From Synchiropus splendidus (Eukaryota; Chordata; Actinopteri; Syngnathiformes; Callionymidae), in contig NC_071350.1 in the NCBI RefSeq assembly GCF_027744825.2, forward strand, positions 248,001 through 312,000: 64,000 nt of DNA, read 5' to 3'. Below are positions 11,586 to 26,100 of this stretch, piece after piece. Position 1 is the stretch's first letter; each line of letters starts with the position of its first letter. Made by a program: the position numbers and the translations under genes. The notes beneath the pieces were generated by a model. The model saw only the letters and a program-made list of their open reading frames with translations, had not been told where the DNA came from and made no database searches.

Positions 11586-13349
11586 TGCACATCAAATCTA
11601 AACTGTCTGAAGTGTTTTTCCAAAGTTATTAACACTTTTATGTTTGGCGTTCCGAAACCCACCTTATCTCAGGCTGAAAAGCGTTTTTGTGCATTGTGCC
11701 ATAACTTTTCAGGGAAGCTTCAGAACATGAAATTTTAACCTCCCACTATAGCAGAAAGGGTCTTTCTAGTAGTTGCACATCAAATCTAAACTGTCTGAAG
11801 TGTTTTTCCAAAGTTATCAACACTTTTATGTTTGGCGTTCCGAAACCCACCTTATCTCAGGCTGAAAAGCGTTTTTGTGCATTGTGCCATAACTTTTCAG
11901 GGAAGCTTCAGAACATGAAATTTTAACCTCCCACTATAGCAGAAAGGGTCTTTCTAGTAGGTGCACATCAAATCTAAGCTCTCTGAAGTGTTTTTCCAAA
12001 GTTATTAACACTTTTATGTTTGGCGTTCCGAAACCCACCTTATCTCAGGCTGAAAAGCGTTTTTGTGCATTGTGCCATAACTTTTCAGGGAAGCTTCAGA
12101 ACATGAAATTTTAACCTCCCACTATAGCAGAAAGGGTCTTTCTAGTAGTTGCACATCAAATCTAAACTGTCTGAAGTGTTTTTCCAAAGTTATCAACACT
12201 TTTATGTTTGGCGTTCCGAAACCCACCTTATCTCAGGCTGAAAAGCGTTTTTGTGCATTGTGCCATAACTTTTCAGGGAAGCTTCAGAACATGAAATTTT
12301 AACCTCCCACTATAGCAGAAAGGGTCTTTCTAGTAGGTGCACATCAAATCTAAGCTGTCTGAAGTGTTTTTCAAAAGTTATCAACACTTTTATGTTTGGC
12401 GTTCCGAAACCCACCTTATCTCAGGCTGAAAAGCGTTTTTGTGCATTGTGCCATAACTTTTCAGGAAAGCTTCAGAACATGAAATTTTAACCTCCCACTA
12501 TAGCAGAAAGGGTCTTTCTAGTAGTTGCACATCAAATCTAAACTGTCTGAAGTGTTTTTCCAAAGTTATCAACACTTTTATGTTTGGCGTTCCGAAACCC
12601 ACCTTATCTCAGGCTGAAAAGCGTTTTTACGCATTGTGCCATAACTTTTCAGGGAAGCTTCAGAACATGAAATTTTAACCTCCCACTATAGCAGAAAGGG
12701 TCTTTCTAGTAGGTGCACATCAAATCTAAGCTCTCTGAAGTGTTTTTCGAAAGTTATCAACACTTTTATGTTTGGCGTTCCGAAACCCACCTTATCTCAG
12801 GCTGAAAAGCGTTTTTGTGCATTGTGCCATAACTTTTCAGGAAAGCTTCAGAACATGAAATTTTAACCTCCCACTATAGCAGAAAGGGTCTTTCTAGTAG
12901 TTGCACATCAAATCTAAACTGTCTGAAGTGTTTTTCCAAAGTTATCAACACTTTTATGTTTGGCGTTCCGAAACCCACCTTATCTCAGGCTGAAAAGCGT
13001 TTTTACGCATTGTGCCATAACTTTTCAGGGAAGCTTCAGAACATGAAATTTTAACCTCCCACTATAGCAGAAAGGGTCTTTCTAGTAGTTGCACATCAAA
13101 TCTAAGCTGTCTGAAGTGTTTTTCAAAAGTTATCAACACTTTTATGTTTGGCGTTCCGAAACCCACCTTATCTCAGGCTGAAAAGCGTTTTTGTGCATTG
13201 TGCCATAACTTTTCAGGGAAGCTTCAGAACATGAGATTTTAACCTCCCACTATAGCAGAAAGGGTCTTTCTAGTAGTTGCACATCAAATCTAAACTGTCT
13301 GAAGTGTTTTTCCAAAGTTATCAACACTTTTATGTTTGGCGTTCCGAAA
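11586..13349 (+). repeat. Satellite monomers between the two local duplications
   Basis: These monomers are of the usual types (D, E, F-like, A-like, B, C), in the order seen elsewhere. Hybrids are present, for example G117 combined with the A-type right half near 12337-12375. A private A to G change appears in the GAAATT motif near 13234. Nothing other than satellite is visible. Confidence 0.8.
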
Positions 13350-15229
13350 CCCACCTTATCTCAGGCTGAAAAGCGTTTTTACGCATTGTGCCATAACTTT
13401 TCAGGGAAGCTTCAGAACATGAAATTTTAACCTCCCACTATAGCAGAAAGGGTCTTTCTAGTAGGTGCACATCAAATCTAAGCTCTCTGAAGTGTTTTTC
13501 GAAAGTTATCAACACTTTTATGTTTGGCGTTCCGAAACCCACCTTATCTCAGGCTGAAAAGCGTTTTTGTGCATTGTGCCATAACTTTTCAGGGAAGGTT
13601 CAGAACATGACATTTTAACCTCCCACTATAGCAGAAAGGGTCTTTCTAGTAGTTGCACATCAAATCTAAACTGTCTGAAGTGTTTTTCCAAAGTTATCAA
13701 CACTTTTATGTTTGGCGTTCCGAAACCCACCTTATCTCAGGCTGAAAAGCGTTTTTGTGCATTGTGCCATAACTTTTCAGGGAAGCTTCAGAACATGAAA
13801 TTTTAACCTCCCACTATATCAGAAAGGGTCTTTCTAGTAGTTGCACATCAAATCTAAGCTGTCTGAAGTGTTTTTCAAAAGTTATCAACACTTTTATGTT
13901 TGGCGTTCCGAAACCCACCTTATCTCAGGCTGAAAAGCGTTTTTGTGCATTGTGCCATAACTTTTCAGGAAAGCTTCAGAACATGAAATTTTAACCTCCC
14001 ACTATAGCAGAAAGGGTCTTTCTAGTAGTTGCACATCAAATCTAAACTGTCTGAAGTGTTTTTCCAAAGTTATCAACACTTTTATGTTTGGCGTTCCGAA
14101 ACCCACCTTATCTCAGGCTGAAAAGCGTTTTTACGCATTGTGCCATAACTTTTCAGGGAAGCTTCAGAACATGAAATTTTAACCTCCCACTATAGCAGAA
14201 AGGGTCTTTCTAGTAGGTGCACATCAAATCTAAGCTCTCTGAAGTGTTTTTCGAAAGTTATCAACACTTTTATGTTTGGCGTTCCGAAACCCACCTTATC
14301 TCAGGCTGAAAAGCGTTTTTGTGCATTGTGCCATAACTTTTCAGGGAAGCTTCAGAACATGAAATTTTAACCTCCCACTATAGCAGAAAGGGTCTTTCTA
14401 GTAGTTGCACATCAAATCTAAACTGTCTGAAGTGTTTTTCCAAAGTTATTAACACTTTTATGTTTGGCGTTCCGAAACCCACCTTATCTCAGGCTGAAAA
14501 GCGTTTTTGTGCATTGTGCCATAACTTTTCAGGGAAGCTTCAGAACATGAAATTTTAACCTCCCACTATAGCAGAAAGGGTCTTTCTAGTAGTTGCACAT
14601 CAAATCTAAACTGTCTGAAGTGTTTTTCCAAAGTTATCAACACTTTTATGTTTGGCGTTCCGAAACCCACCTTATCTCAGGCTGAAAAGCGTTTTTACGC
14701 ATTGTGCCATAACTTTTCAGGGAAGCTTCAGAACATGAAATTTTAACCTCCCACTATAGCAGAAAGGGTCTTTCTAGTAGGTGCACATCAAATCTAAGCT
14801 CTCTGAAGTGTTTTTCGAAAGTTATCAACACTTTTATGTTTGGCGTTCCGAAACCCACCTTATCTCAGGCTGAAAAGCGTTTTTGTGCATTGTGCCATAA
14901 CTTTTCAGGAAAGCTTCAGAACATGAAATTTTAACCTCCCACTATAGCAGAAAGGGTCTTTCTAGTAGTTGCACATCAAATCTAAACTGTCTGAAGTGTT
15001 TTTCCAAAGTTATTAACACTTTTATGTTTGGCGTTCCGAAACCCACCTTATCTCAGGCTGAAAAGCGTTTTTGTGCATTGTGCCATAACTTTTCAGGGAA
15101 GCTTCAGAACATGAAATTTTAACCTCCCACTATAGCAGAAAGGGTCTTTCTAGTAGTTGCACATCAAATCTAAACTGTCTGAAGTGTTTTTCCAAAGTTA
15201 TCAACACTTTTATGTTTGGCGTTCCGAAA
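13350..15229 (+). repeat. 10-monomer duplicated block, copy 1
   Basis: The pair of rare changes GGAAGGTTC and ATGACATTT (13596-13612) and the ACTATATC variant (13811) recur 1880 bp (10 x 188) downstream, at 15476-15492 and 15691. From the A unit at 13785 the type order is A-B-C-D-E-C-D-E-C-E, which is repeated in the next copy. The exact boundaries are uncertain by about 0.3 kb because the flanking monomers share the same types. Confidence 0.85.
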
Positions 15230-17109
15230 CCCACCTTATCTCAGGCTGAAAAGCGTTTTTACGCATTGTGCCATAACTTTTCAGGGAAGCTTCAGAACAT
15301 GAAATTTTAACCTCCCACTATAGCAGAAAGGGTCTTTCTAGTAGGTGCACATCAAATCTAAGCTCTCTGAAGTGTTTTTCGAAAGTTATCAACACTTTTA
15401 TGTTTGGCGTTCCGAAACCCACCTTATCTCAGGCTGAAAAGCGTTTTTGTGCATTGTGCCATAACTTTTCAGGGAAGGTTCAGAACATGACATTTTAACC
15501 TCCCACTATAGCAGAAAGGGTCTTTCTAGTAGTTGCACATCAAATCTAAACTGTCTGAAGTGTTTTTCCAAAGTTATCAACACTTTTATGTTTGGCGTTC
15601 CGAAACCCACCTTATCTCAGGCTGAAAAGCGTTTTTGTGCATTGTGCCATAACTTTTCAGGGAAGCTTCAGAACATGAAATTTTAACCTCCCACTATATC
15701 AGAAAGGGTCTTTCTAGTAGTTGCACATCAAATCTAAGCTGTCTGAAGTGTTTTTCAAAAGTTATCAACACTTTTATGTTTGGCGTTCCGAAACCCACCT
15801 TATCTCAGGCTGAAAAGCGTTTTTGTGCATTGTGCCATAACTTTTCAGGAAAGCTTCAGAACATGAAATTTTAACCTCCCACTATAGCAGAAAGGGTCTT
15901 TCTAGTAGTTGCACATCAAATCTAAACTGTCTGAAGTGTTTTTCCAAAGTTATCAACACTTTTATGTTTGGCGTTCCGAAACCCACCTTATCTCAGGCTG
16001 AAAAGCGTTTTTACGCATTGTGCCATAACTTTTCAGGGAAGCTTCAGAACATGAAATTTTAACCTCCCACTATAGCAGAAAGGGTCTTTCTAGTAGGTGC
16101 ACATCAAATCTAAGCTCTCTGAAGTGTTTTTCGAAAGTTATCAACACTTTTATGTTTGGCGTTCCGAAACCCACCTTATCTCAGGCTGAAAAGCGTTTTT
16201 GTGCATTGTGCCATAACTTTTCAGGGAAGCTTCAGAACATGAAATTTTAACCTCCCACTATAGCAGAAAGGGTCTTTCTAGTAGTTGCACATCAAATCTA
16301 AACTGTCTGAAGTGTTTTTCCAAAGTTATTAACACTTTTATGTTTGGCGTTCCGAAACCCACCTTATCTCAGGCTGAAAAGCGTTTTTGTGCATTGTGCC
16401 ATAACTTTTCAGGGAAGCTTCAGAACATGAAATTTTAACCTCCCACTATAGCAGAAAGGGTCTTTCTAGTAGTTGCACATCAAATCTAAACTGTCTGAAG
16501 TGTTTTTCCAAAGTTATCAACACTTTTATGTTTGGCGTTCCGAAACCCACCTTATCTCAGGCTGAAAAGCGTTTTTACGCATTGTGCCATAACTTTTCAG
16601 GGAAGCTTCAGAACATGAAATTTTAACCTCCCACTATAGCAGAAAGGGTCTTTCTAGTAGGTGCACATCAAATCTAAGCTCTCTGAAGTGTTTTTCGAAA
16701 GTTATCAACACTTTTATGTTTGGCGTTCCGAAACCCACCTTATCTCAGGCTGAAAAGCGTTTTTGTGCATTGTGCCATAACTTTTCAGGAAAGCTTCAGA
16801 ACATGAAATTTTAACCTCCCACTATAGCAGAAAGGGTCTTTCTAGTAGTTGCACATCAAATCTAAACTGTCTGAAGTGTTTTTCCAAAGTTATTAACACT
16901 TTTATGTTTGGCGTTCCGAAACCCACCTTATCTCAGGCTGAAAAGCGTTTTTGTGCATTGTGCCATAACTTTTCAGGGAAGCTTCAGAACATGAAATTTT
17001 AACCTCCCACTATAGCAGAAAGGGTCTTTCTAGTAGTTGCACATCAAATCTAAACTGTCTGAAGTGTTTTTCCAAAGTTATCAACACTTTTATGTTTGGC
17101 GTTCCGAAA
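15230..17109 (+). repeat. 10-monomer duplicated block, copy 2
   Basis: This is the twin of 13350-15229. The order from 15605 is A-B-C-D-E-C-D-E-C. The next monomer (17297) is type D with a normal HindIII site, whereas the equivalent in copy 1 (15417) is the GGAAGG variant E, so the duplication ends near 17.1-17.35 kb. A private A134 with C137 (AAACTCTC) occurs near 17240. Confidence 0.85.
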
Positions 17110-20100
17110 CCCACCTTATCTCAGGCTGAAAAGCGTTTTTACGCATTGTGCCATAACTTTTCAGGGAAGCTTCAGAACATGAAATTTTAACCTCCCACTA
17201 TAGCAGAAAGGGTCTTTCTAGTAGGTGCACATCAAATCTAAACTCTCTGAAGTGTTTTTCGAAAGTTATCAACACTTTTATGTTTGGCGTTCCGAAACCC
17301 ACCTTATCTCAGGCTGAAAAGCGTTTTTGTGCATTGTGCCATAACTTTTCAGGGAAGCTTCAGAACATGAAATTTTAACCTCCCACTATAGCAGAAAGGG
17401 TCTTTCTAGTAGTTGCACATCAAATCTAAACTGTCTGAAGTGTTTTTCCAAAGTTATTAACACTTTTATGTTTGGCGTTCCGAAACCCACCTTATCTCAG
17501 GCTGAAAAGCGTTTTTGTGCATTGTGCCATAACTTTTCAGGGAAGCTTCAGAACATGGAATTTTAACCTCCCACTATAGCAGAAAGGGTCTTTCTAGTAG
17601 TTGCACATCAAATCTAAACTGTCTGAAGTGTTTTTCCAAAGTTATCAACACTTTTATGTTTGGCGTTCCGAAACCCACCTTATCTCAGGCTGAAAAGCGT
17701 TTTTACGCATTGTGCCATAACTTTTCAGGGAAGCTTCAGAACATGAAATTTTAACCTCCCACTATAGCAGAAAGGGTCTTTCTAGTAGGTGCACATCAAA
17801 TCTAAGCTCTCTGAAGTGTTTTTCGAAAGTTATCAACACTTTTATGTTTGGCGTTCCGAAACCCACTTTATCTCAGGCTGAAAAGCGTTTTTGTGCATTG
17901 TGCCATAACTTTTCAGGAAAGCTTCAGAACATGAAATTTTAACCTCCCACTATAGCAGAAAGGGTCTTTCTAGTAGTTGCACATCAAATCTAAACTGTCT
18001 GAAGTGTTTTTCCAAAGTTATTAACACTTTTATGTTTGGCGTTCCGAAACCCACCTTATCTCAGGCTGAAAAGCGTTTTTGTGCATTGTGCCATAACTTT
18101 TCAGGGAAGCTTCAGAACATGAAATTTTAACCTCCCACTATAGCAGAAAGGGTCTTTCTAGTAGTTGCACATCAAATCTAAACTGTCTGAAGTGTTTTTC
18201 CAAAGTTATCAACACTTTTATGTTTGGCGTTCCGAAACCCACCTTATCTCAGGCTGAAAAGCGTTTTTACGCATTGTGCCATAACTTTTCAGGGAAGCTT
18301 CAGAACATGAAATTTTAACCTCCCACTATAGCAGAAAGGGTCTTTCTAGTAGGTGCACATCAAATCTAAGCTCTCTGAAGTGTTTTTCGAAAGTTATCAA
18401 CACTTTTATGTTTGGCGTTCCGAAACCCACCTTATCTCAGGCTGAAAAGCGTTTTTGTGCATTGTGCCATAACTTTTCAGGGAAGCTTCAGAACATGAAA
18501 TTTTAACCTCCCACTATAGCAGAAAGGGTCTTTCTAGTAGTTGCACATCAAATCTAAACTGTCTGAAGTGTTTTTCCAAAGTTATTAACACTTTTATGTT
18601 TGGCGTTCCGAAACCCACCTTATCTCAGGCTGAAAAGCGTTTTTGTGCATTGTGCCATAACTTTTCAGGGAAGCTTCAGAACATGAAATTTTAACCTCCC
18701 ACTATAGCAGAAAGGGTCTTTCTAGTAGTTGCACATCAAATCTAAACTGTCTGAAGTGTTTTTCCAAAGTTATTAACACTTTTATGTTTGGCGTTCCGAA
18801 ACCCACCTTATCTCAGGCTGAAAAGCGTTTTTGTGCATTGTGCCATAACTTTTCAGGGAAGCTTCAGAACATGAAATTTTAACCTCCCACTATAGCAGAA
18901 AGGGTCTTTCTAGTAGGTGCACATCAAATCTAAACTGTCTGAAGTGTTTTTCCAAAGTTATCAACACTTTTATGTTTGGCGTTCCGAAACCCACCTTATC
19001 TCAGGCTGAAAAGCGTTTTTACGCATTGTGCCATAACTTTTCAGGGAAGCTTCAGAACATGAAATTTTAACCTCCCACTATAGCAGAAAGGGTCTTTCTA
19101 GTAGGTGCACATCAAATCTAAGCTGTCTGAAGTGTTTTTCGAAAGTTATCAACACTTTTATGTTTGGCGTTCCGAAACCCACCTTATCTCAGGCTGAAAA
19201 GCGTTTTTGTGCATTGTGCCATAACTTTTCAGGGAAGCTTCAGAACATGAAATTTTAACCTCCCAATATAGCAGAAAGGGTCTTTCTAGTAGTTGCACAT
19301 CAAATCTAAGCTGTCTGAAGTGTTTTTCAAAAGTTATCAACACTTTTATGTTTGGCGTTCCGAAACCCACCTTATCTCAGGCTGAAAAGCGTTTTTGTGC
19401 ATTGTGCCATAACTTTTCAGGAAAGCTTCAGAACATGAAATTTTAACCTCCCACTATAGCAGAAAGGGTCTTTCTAGTAGGTGCACATCAAATCTAAGCT
19501 CTCTGAAGTGTTTTTCGAAAGTTATCAACACTTTTATGTTTGGCGTTACGAAACCCACCTTATCTCAGGCTGAAAAGCGTTTTTGTGCATTGTGCCATAA
19601 CTTTTCAGGGAAGCTTCAGAACATGAAATTTTAACCTCCCACTATAGCAGAAAGGGTCTTTCTAGTAGGTGCACATCAAATCTAAGCTCTCTGAAGTGTT
19701 TTTCGAAAGTTATCAACACTTTTATGTTTGGCGTTCCGAAACCCACCTTATCTCAGGCTGAAAAGCGTTTTTGTGCATTGTGCCATAACTTTTCAGGAAA
19801 GCTTCAGAACATGAAATTTTAACCTCCCACTATAGCAGAAAGGGTCTTTCCAGTAGTTGCACATCAAATCTAAACTGTCTGAAGTGTTTTTCGAAAGTTA
19901 TCAACACTTTTATGTTTGGCGTTCCGAAACCCACCTTATCTCAGGCTGAAAAGCGTTTTTGTGCATTGTGCCATAACTTTTCAGGAAAGCTTCAGAACAT
20001 GAAATTTTAACCTCCCACTATAGCAGAAAGGGTCTTTCTAGTAGTTGCACATCAAATCAAAACTGTCTGAAGTGTTTTTCCAAAGTTATTAACACTTTTA

Positions 20101-23100
20101 TGTTTGGCGTTCCGAAACCCACCTTATCTCAGGCTGAAAAGCGTTTTTGTGCATTGTGCCATAACTTTTCAGGGAAGCTTCAGAACATGAAATTTTAAGC
20201 TCCCACTATAGCAGAAAGGGTCTTTCTAGTAGTTGCACATCAAATCTAAACTGTCTGAAGTGTTTTTCCAAAGTTATTAACACTTTTATGTTTGGCGTTC
20301 CGAAACCCACCTTATCTCAGGCTGAAAAGCGTTTTTGTGCATTGTGCCATAACTTTTCAGGGAAGCTTCAGAACATGAAATTTTAACCTCCCACTATAGC
20401 AGAAAGGGTCTTTCTAGTAGTTGAACATCAAATCTAAACTGTCTGAAGTGTTTTTCCAAAGTTATCAACACTTTTATGTTTGGCGTTCCGAAACCCACCT
20501 TATCTCAGGCTGAAAAGCGTTTTTGTGCATTGTGCCATAACTTTTCAGGGAAGCTTCAGAACATGAAATTTTAACCTCCCACTATAGCAGAAAGGGTCTT
20601 TCTAGTAGTTGCACATCAAATCTAAACTGACTGAAGTGTTTTTCCAAAGTTATCAACACTTTTATGTTTGGCGTTCCGAAACCCACCTTATCTCAGGCTG
20701 AAAAGCGTTTTTACGCATTGTGCCATAACCTTTCAGGGAAGCTTCAGAACATGAAATTTTAACCTCCCACTATAGCAGAAAGGGTCTTTCTATTAGTTGC
20801 ACATCAAATCTAAACTGTCTGAAGTGTTTTTCCAAAGTTATCAACACTTTTATGTTTGGCGTTCCGAAACCCACCTTATCTCAGGCTGAAAAGCGTTTTT
20901 ACGCATTGTGCCATAACTTTTCAGGGAAGCTTCAGAACATGAAATTTTAACCTCCCACTATAGCAGAAAGGGTCTTTCTAGTAGGTGCAGATCAAATCTA
21001 AGCTCTCTGAAGTGTTTTTCGAAAGTTATCAACACTTTTATGTTTGGCGTTCCGAAACCCACCTTATCTCAGGCTGAAAAGCGTTTTTGTGCATTGTGCC
21101 ATAACTTTTCAGGGAAGCTTCAGAACATGAAATTTTAACCTCCCACTATAGCAGAAAGGGTCTTTCTAGTAGTTGCACATCAAATCTAAACTGTCTGAAG
21201 TGTTTTTCCAAAGTTATTAACACTTTTATGTTTGGCGTTCCGAAACCCACCTTATCTCAGGCTGAAAAGCGTTTTTGTGCATTGTGCCATAACTTTTCAG
21301 GGAAGCTTCAGAACATGAAATTTTAACCTTCCACTATAGCAGAAAGGGTCTTTCTAGTAGTTGCACATCAAATCTAAACTGTCTGAAGTGTTTTTCCAAA
21401 GTTATCAACACTTTTATGTTTGGCGTTCCGAAACCCACCTTATCTCAGGCTGAAAAGCGTTTTTGTGCATTGTGCCATAACTTTTCAGGGAAGCTTCAGA
21501 ACATGAAATTTTAACCTCCCACTATAGCAGAAAGGGTCTTTCTAGTAGTTGCACATCAAATCTAAGCTGTCTGAAGTGTTTTTCAAAAGTTATCAACACT
21601 TTTATGTTTGGCGTTCCGAAACCCACCTTATCTCAGGCTGAAAAGCGTTTTTGTGCATTGTGCCATAACTTTTCAGGAAAGCTTCAGAACATGAAATTTT
21701 AACCTCCCACTATAGCAGAAAGGGTCTTTCTAGTAGTTGCACATCAAATCTAAACTGTCTGAAGTGTTTTTCCAAAGTTATCAACACTTTTATGTTTGGC
21801 GTTCCGAAACCCACCTTATCTCAGGCTGAAAAGCGTTTTTGTGCATTGTGCCATAACTTTTCAGGGAAGCTTCAGAACATGAAATTTTAACCTCCCACTA
21901 TAGCAGAAAGGGTCTTTCTAGTAGTTGCACATCAAATCTAAGCTGTCTGAAGTGTTTTTCCAAAGTTATCAACACTTTTATGTTTGGCGTTCCGAAACCC
22001 ACCTTATCTCAGGCTGAAAAGCGTTTTTGTGCATTGTGCCATAACTTTTCAGGGAAGCTTCAGAACATGAAATTTTAACCTCCCACTATAGCAGAAAGGG
22101 TCTTTCTAGTAGTTGCACATCAAATCTAAACTGTCTGAAGTGTTTTTCCAAAGTTATCAACACTTTTATGTTTGGCGTTCCGAAACCCACCTTATCTCAG
22201 GCTGAAAAGCGTTTTTACGCATTGTGCCATAACTTTTCAGGGAAGCTTCAGAACATGAAATTTTAACCTCCCACTATAGCAGAAAGGGTCTTTCTAGTAG
22301 GTGCACATCAAATCTAAGCTCTCTGAAGTGTTTTTCGAAAGTTATCAACACTTTTATGTTTGGCGTTCCGAAACCCACCTTATCTCAGGCTGAAAAGCGT
22401 TTTTGTGCATTGTGCCATAACTTTTCAGGGAAGCTTCAGAACATGAAATTTTAACCTCCCACTATAGCAGAAAGGGTCTTTCTAGTAGTTGCACATCAAA
22501 TCTAAACTGTCTGAAGTGTTTTTCCAAAGTTATCAACACTTTTATGTTTGGCGTTCCGAAACCCACCTTATCTCAGGCTGAAAAGCGTTTTTGTGCATTG
22601 TGCCATAACTTTTCAGGGAAGCTTCAGAACATGAAATTTTAACCTCCCACTATATCAGAAAGGGTCTTTCTAGTAGTTGCACATCAAATCTAAGCTGTCT
22701 GAAGTGTTGTTCAAAAGTTATCAACACTTTTATGTTTGGCGTTCCGAAACCCACCTTATCTCAGGCTGAAAAGCGTTTTTGTGCATTGTGCCATAACTTT
22801 TCAGGAAAGCTTCAGAACATGAAATTTTAACCTCCCACTATAGCAGAAAGGGTCTTTCTAGTAGTTGCACATCAAATCTAAACTGTCTGAAGTGTTTTTC
22901 CAAAGTTATCAACACTTTTATGTTTGGCGTTCCGAAACCCACCTTATCTCAGGCTGAAAAGCGTTTTTACGCATTGTGCCATAACTTTTCAGGGAAGCTT
23001 CAGAACATGAAATTTTAACCTCCCACTATAGCAGAAAGGGTCTTTCTAGTAGGTGCACATCAAATCTAAGCTCTCTGAAGTGTTTTTCGAAAGTTATCAA

Positions 23101-26100
23101 CACTTTTATGTTTGGCGTTCCGAAACCCACCTTATCTCAGGCTGAAAAGCGTTTTTGTGCATTGTGCCATAACTTTTCAGGGAAGCTTCAGAACATGAAA
23201 TTTTAACCTCCCACTATAGCAGAAAGGGTCTTTCTAGTAGTTGCACATCAAATCTAAACTGTCTGAAGTGTTTTTCCAAAGTTATTAACACTTTTATGTT
23301 TGGCGTTCCGAAACCCACCTTATCTCAGGCTGAAAAGCGTTTTTGTGCATTGTGCCATAACTTTTCAGGGAAGCTTCAGAACATGAAATTTTAACCTCCC
23401 ACTATAGCAGAAAGGGTCTTTCTAGTAGTTGCACATCAAATCTAAACTGTCTGAAGTGTTTTTCCAAAGTTATCAACACTTTTATGTTTGGCGTTCCGAA
23501 ACCCACCTTATCTCAGGCTGAAAAGTGTTTTTACGCATTGTGCCATAACTTTTCAGGGAAGCTTCAGAACATGAAATTTTAACCTCCCACTATAGCAGAA
23601 AGGGGCTTTCTAGTAGGTGCACATCAAATCTAAGCTGTCTGAAGTGTTTTTCGAAAGTTATCAACACTTTTATGTTTGGCGTTCCGAAACCCACCTTATC
23701 TCAGGCTGAAAAGCGTTTTTGTGCATTGTGCCATAACTTTTCAGGGAAGCTTCAGAACATGAAATTTTAACCTCCCACTATAGCAGAAAGGGTCTTTCTA
23801 GTAGTTGCACATCAAATCTAAGCTGTCTGAAGTGTTTTTCCAAAGTTATCAACACTTTTATGTTTGGCGTTCCGAAACCCACCTTATCTCAGGCTGAGAA
23901 GCGTTTTTACGCATTGTGCCATAACTTTTCAGGGAAGCTTCAGAACATGAAATTTTAACCTCCCACTATAGCAGAAAGGGTCTTTCTAGTAGGTGCACAT
24001 CAAATCTAAGCTCTCTGAAGTGTTTTTCGAAAGTTATCAACTCTTTTATGTTTGGCGTTCCGAAACCCACCTTATCTCAGGCTGAAAAGCGTTTTTGTGC
24101 ATTGTGCCATAACTTTTCAGGGAAGCTTCAGAACATGAAATTTTAACCTCCCACTATAGCAGAAAGGGTCTTTCTAGTAGTTGCACATCAAATCTAAACT
24201 GTCTGAAGTGTTTTTCCAAAGTTATCAACACTTTTATGTTTGGCGTTCCGAAACCCACCTTATCTCAGGCTGAAAAGCGTTTTTACGCATTGTGCCATAA
24301 CTTTTCAGGGAAGCTTCAGAACATGAAATTTTAACCTCCCACTATAGCAGAAAGGGTCTTTCTAGTAGGTGCACATCAAATCTAAGCTCTCTGAAGTGTT
24401 TTTCCAAAGTTATCAACACTTTTATGTTTGGCGTTCCGAAACCCACCTTATCTCAGGCTGAAAAGCGTTTTCACGCATTGTGCCATAACTTTTCAGGGAA
24501 GCTTCAGAACATGAAATTTTAACCTCCCACTATAGCAGAAAGGGTCTTTCTAGTAGGTGCACATCAAATCTAAGCTCTCTGAAGTGTTTTTCGAAAGTTA
24601 TCAACACTTTTATGTTTGGCGTTCCGAAACCCACCTTATCTCAGGCTGAAAAGCGTTTTTGTGCATTGTGCCATAACTTTTCAGGAAAGCTTCAGAACAT
24701 GAAATTTTAACCTCCCACTATAGCAGAAAGGGTCTTTCTAGTAGTTGCACATCAAATCTAAACTGTCTGAAGTGTTTTTCCAAAGTTATTAACACTTTTA
24801 TGTTTGGCGTTCCGAAACCCACCTTATCTCAGGCTGAAAAGCGTTTTTGTGCATTGTGCCATAACTTTTCAGGGAAGCTTCAGAACATGAAATTTTAACC
24901 TCCCACTATAGCAGAAAGGGTCTTTCTAGTAGTTGAACATCAAATCTAAACTGTCTGAAGTGTTTTTCCAAAGTTATCAACACTTTTATGTTTGGCGTTC
25001 CGAAACCCACCTTATCTCAGGCTGAAAAGCGTTTTTGTGCATTGTGCCATAACTTTTCAGGGAAGCTTCAGAACATGAAATTTTAACCTCCCACTATAGC
25101 AGAAAGGGTCTTTCTAGTAGTTGCACATCAAATCTAAACTGTCTGAAGTGTTTTTCCAAAGTTATCAACACTTTTATGTTTGGCGTTCCGAAACCCACCT
25201 TATCTCAGGCTGAAAAGCGTTTTTACGCATTGTGCCATAACTTTTCAGGGAAGCTTCAGAACATGAAATTTTAACCTCCCACTATAGCAGAAAGGGTCTT
25301 TCTAGTAGTTGCACATCAAATCTAAACTGTCTGAAGTGTTTTTCCAAAGTTATCAACACTTTTATGTTTGGCGTTCCGAAACCCACCTTATCTCCGGCTG
25401 AAAAGCGTTTTTGTGCATTGTGCCATAACTTTTCAGGGAAGCTTCAGAACATGAAATTTTAACCTCCCACTATAGCAGAAAGGGTCTTTCTAGTAGTTGC
25501 ACATCAAATCTAAACTGTCTGAAGTGTTTTTCCAAAGTTATCAACACTTTTATGTTTGGCGTTCCGAAACCCACCTTATCTCAGGCTGAAAAGCGTTTTT
25601 ACGCATTGTGCCATAACTTTTCAGGGAAGCTTCAGAACATGAAATTTTAACCTCCCACTATAGCAGAAAGGGTCTTTCTAGTAGGTGCACATCAAATCTA
25701 AGCTCTCTGAAGTGTTTTTCGAAAGTTATCAACACTTTTATGTTTGGCGTTCCGAAACCCACCTTATCTCAGGCTGAAAAGCGTTTTTGTGCATTGTGCC
25801 ATAACTTTTCAGGGAAGCTTCAGAACATGAAATTTTAACCTCCCACTATAGCAGAAAGGGTCTTTCTAGTAGTTGCACATCAAATCTAAACTGTCTGAAG
25901 TGTTTTTCCAAAGTTATCAACACTTTTATGTTTGGCGTTCCGAAACCCACCTTATCTCAGGCTGAAAAGCGTTTTTGTGCATTGTGCCATAACTTTTCAG
26001 GGAAGCTTCAGAACATGAAATTTTAACCTCCCACTATATCAGAAAGGGTCTTTCTAGTAGTTGCACATCAAATCTAAGCTGTCTGAAGTGTTTTTCAAAA

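Noticed and set aside
19158..19370. Minus-strand open frame of 70 codons
   Set aside because: It spans just over one satellite monomer. It exists only because a private C to A change at 19266 removes the TAG stop that other monomers have in this frame. It has no homology that I recognise and no supporting context.
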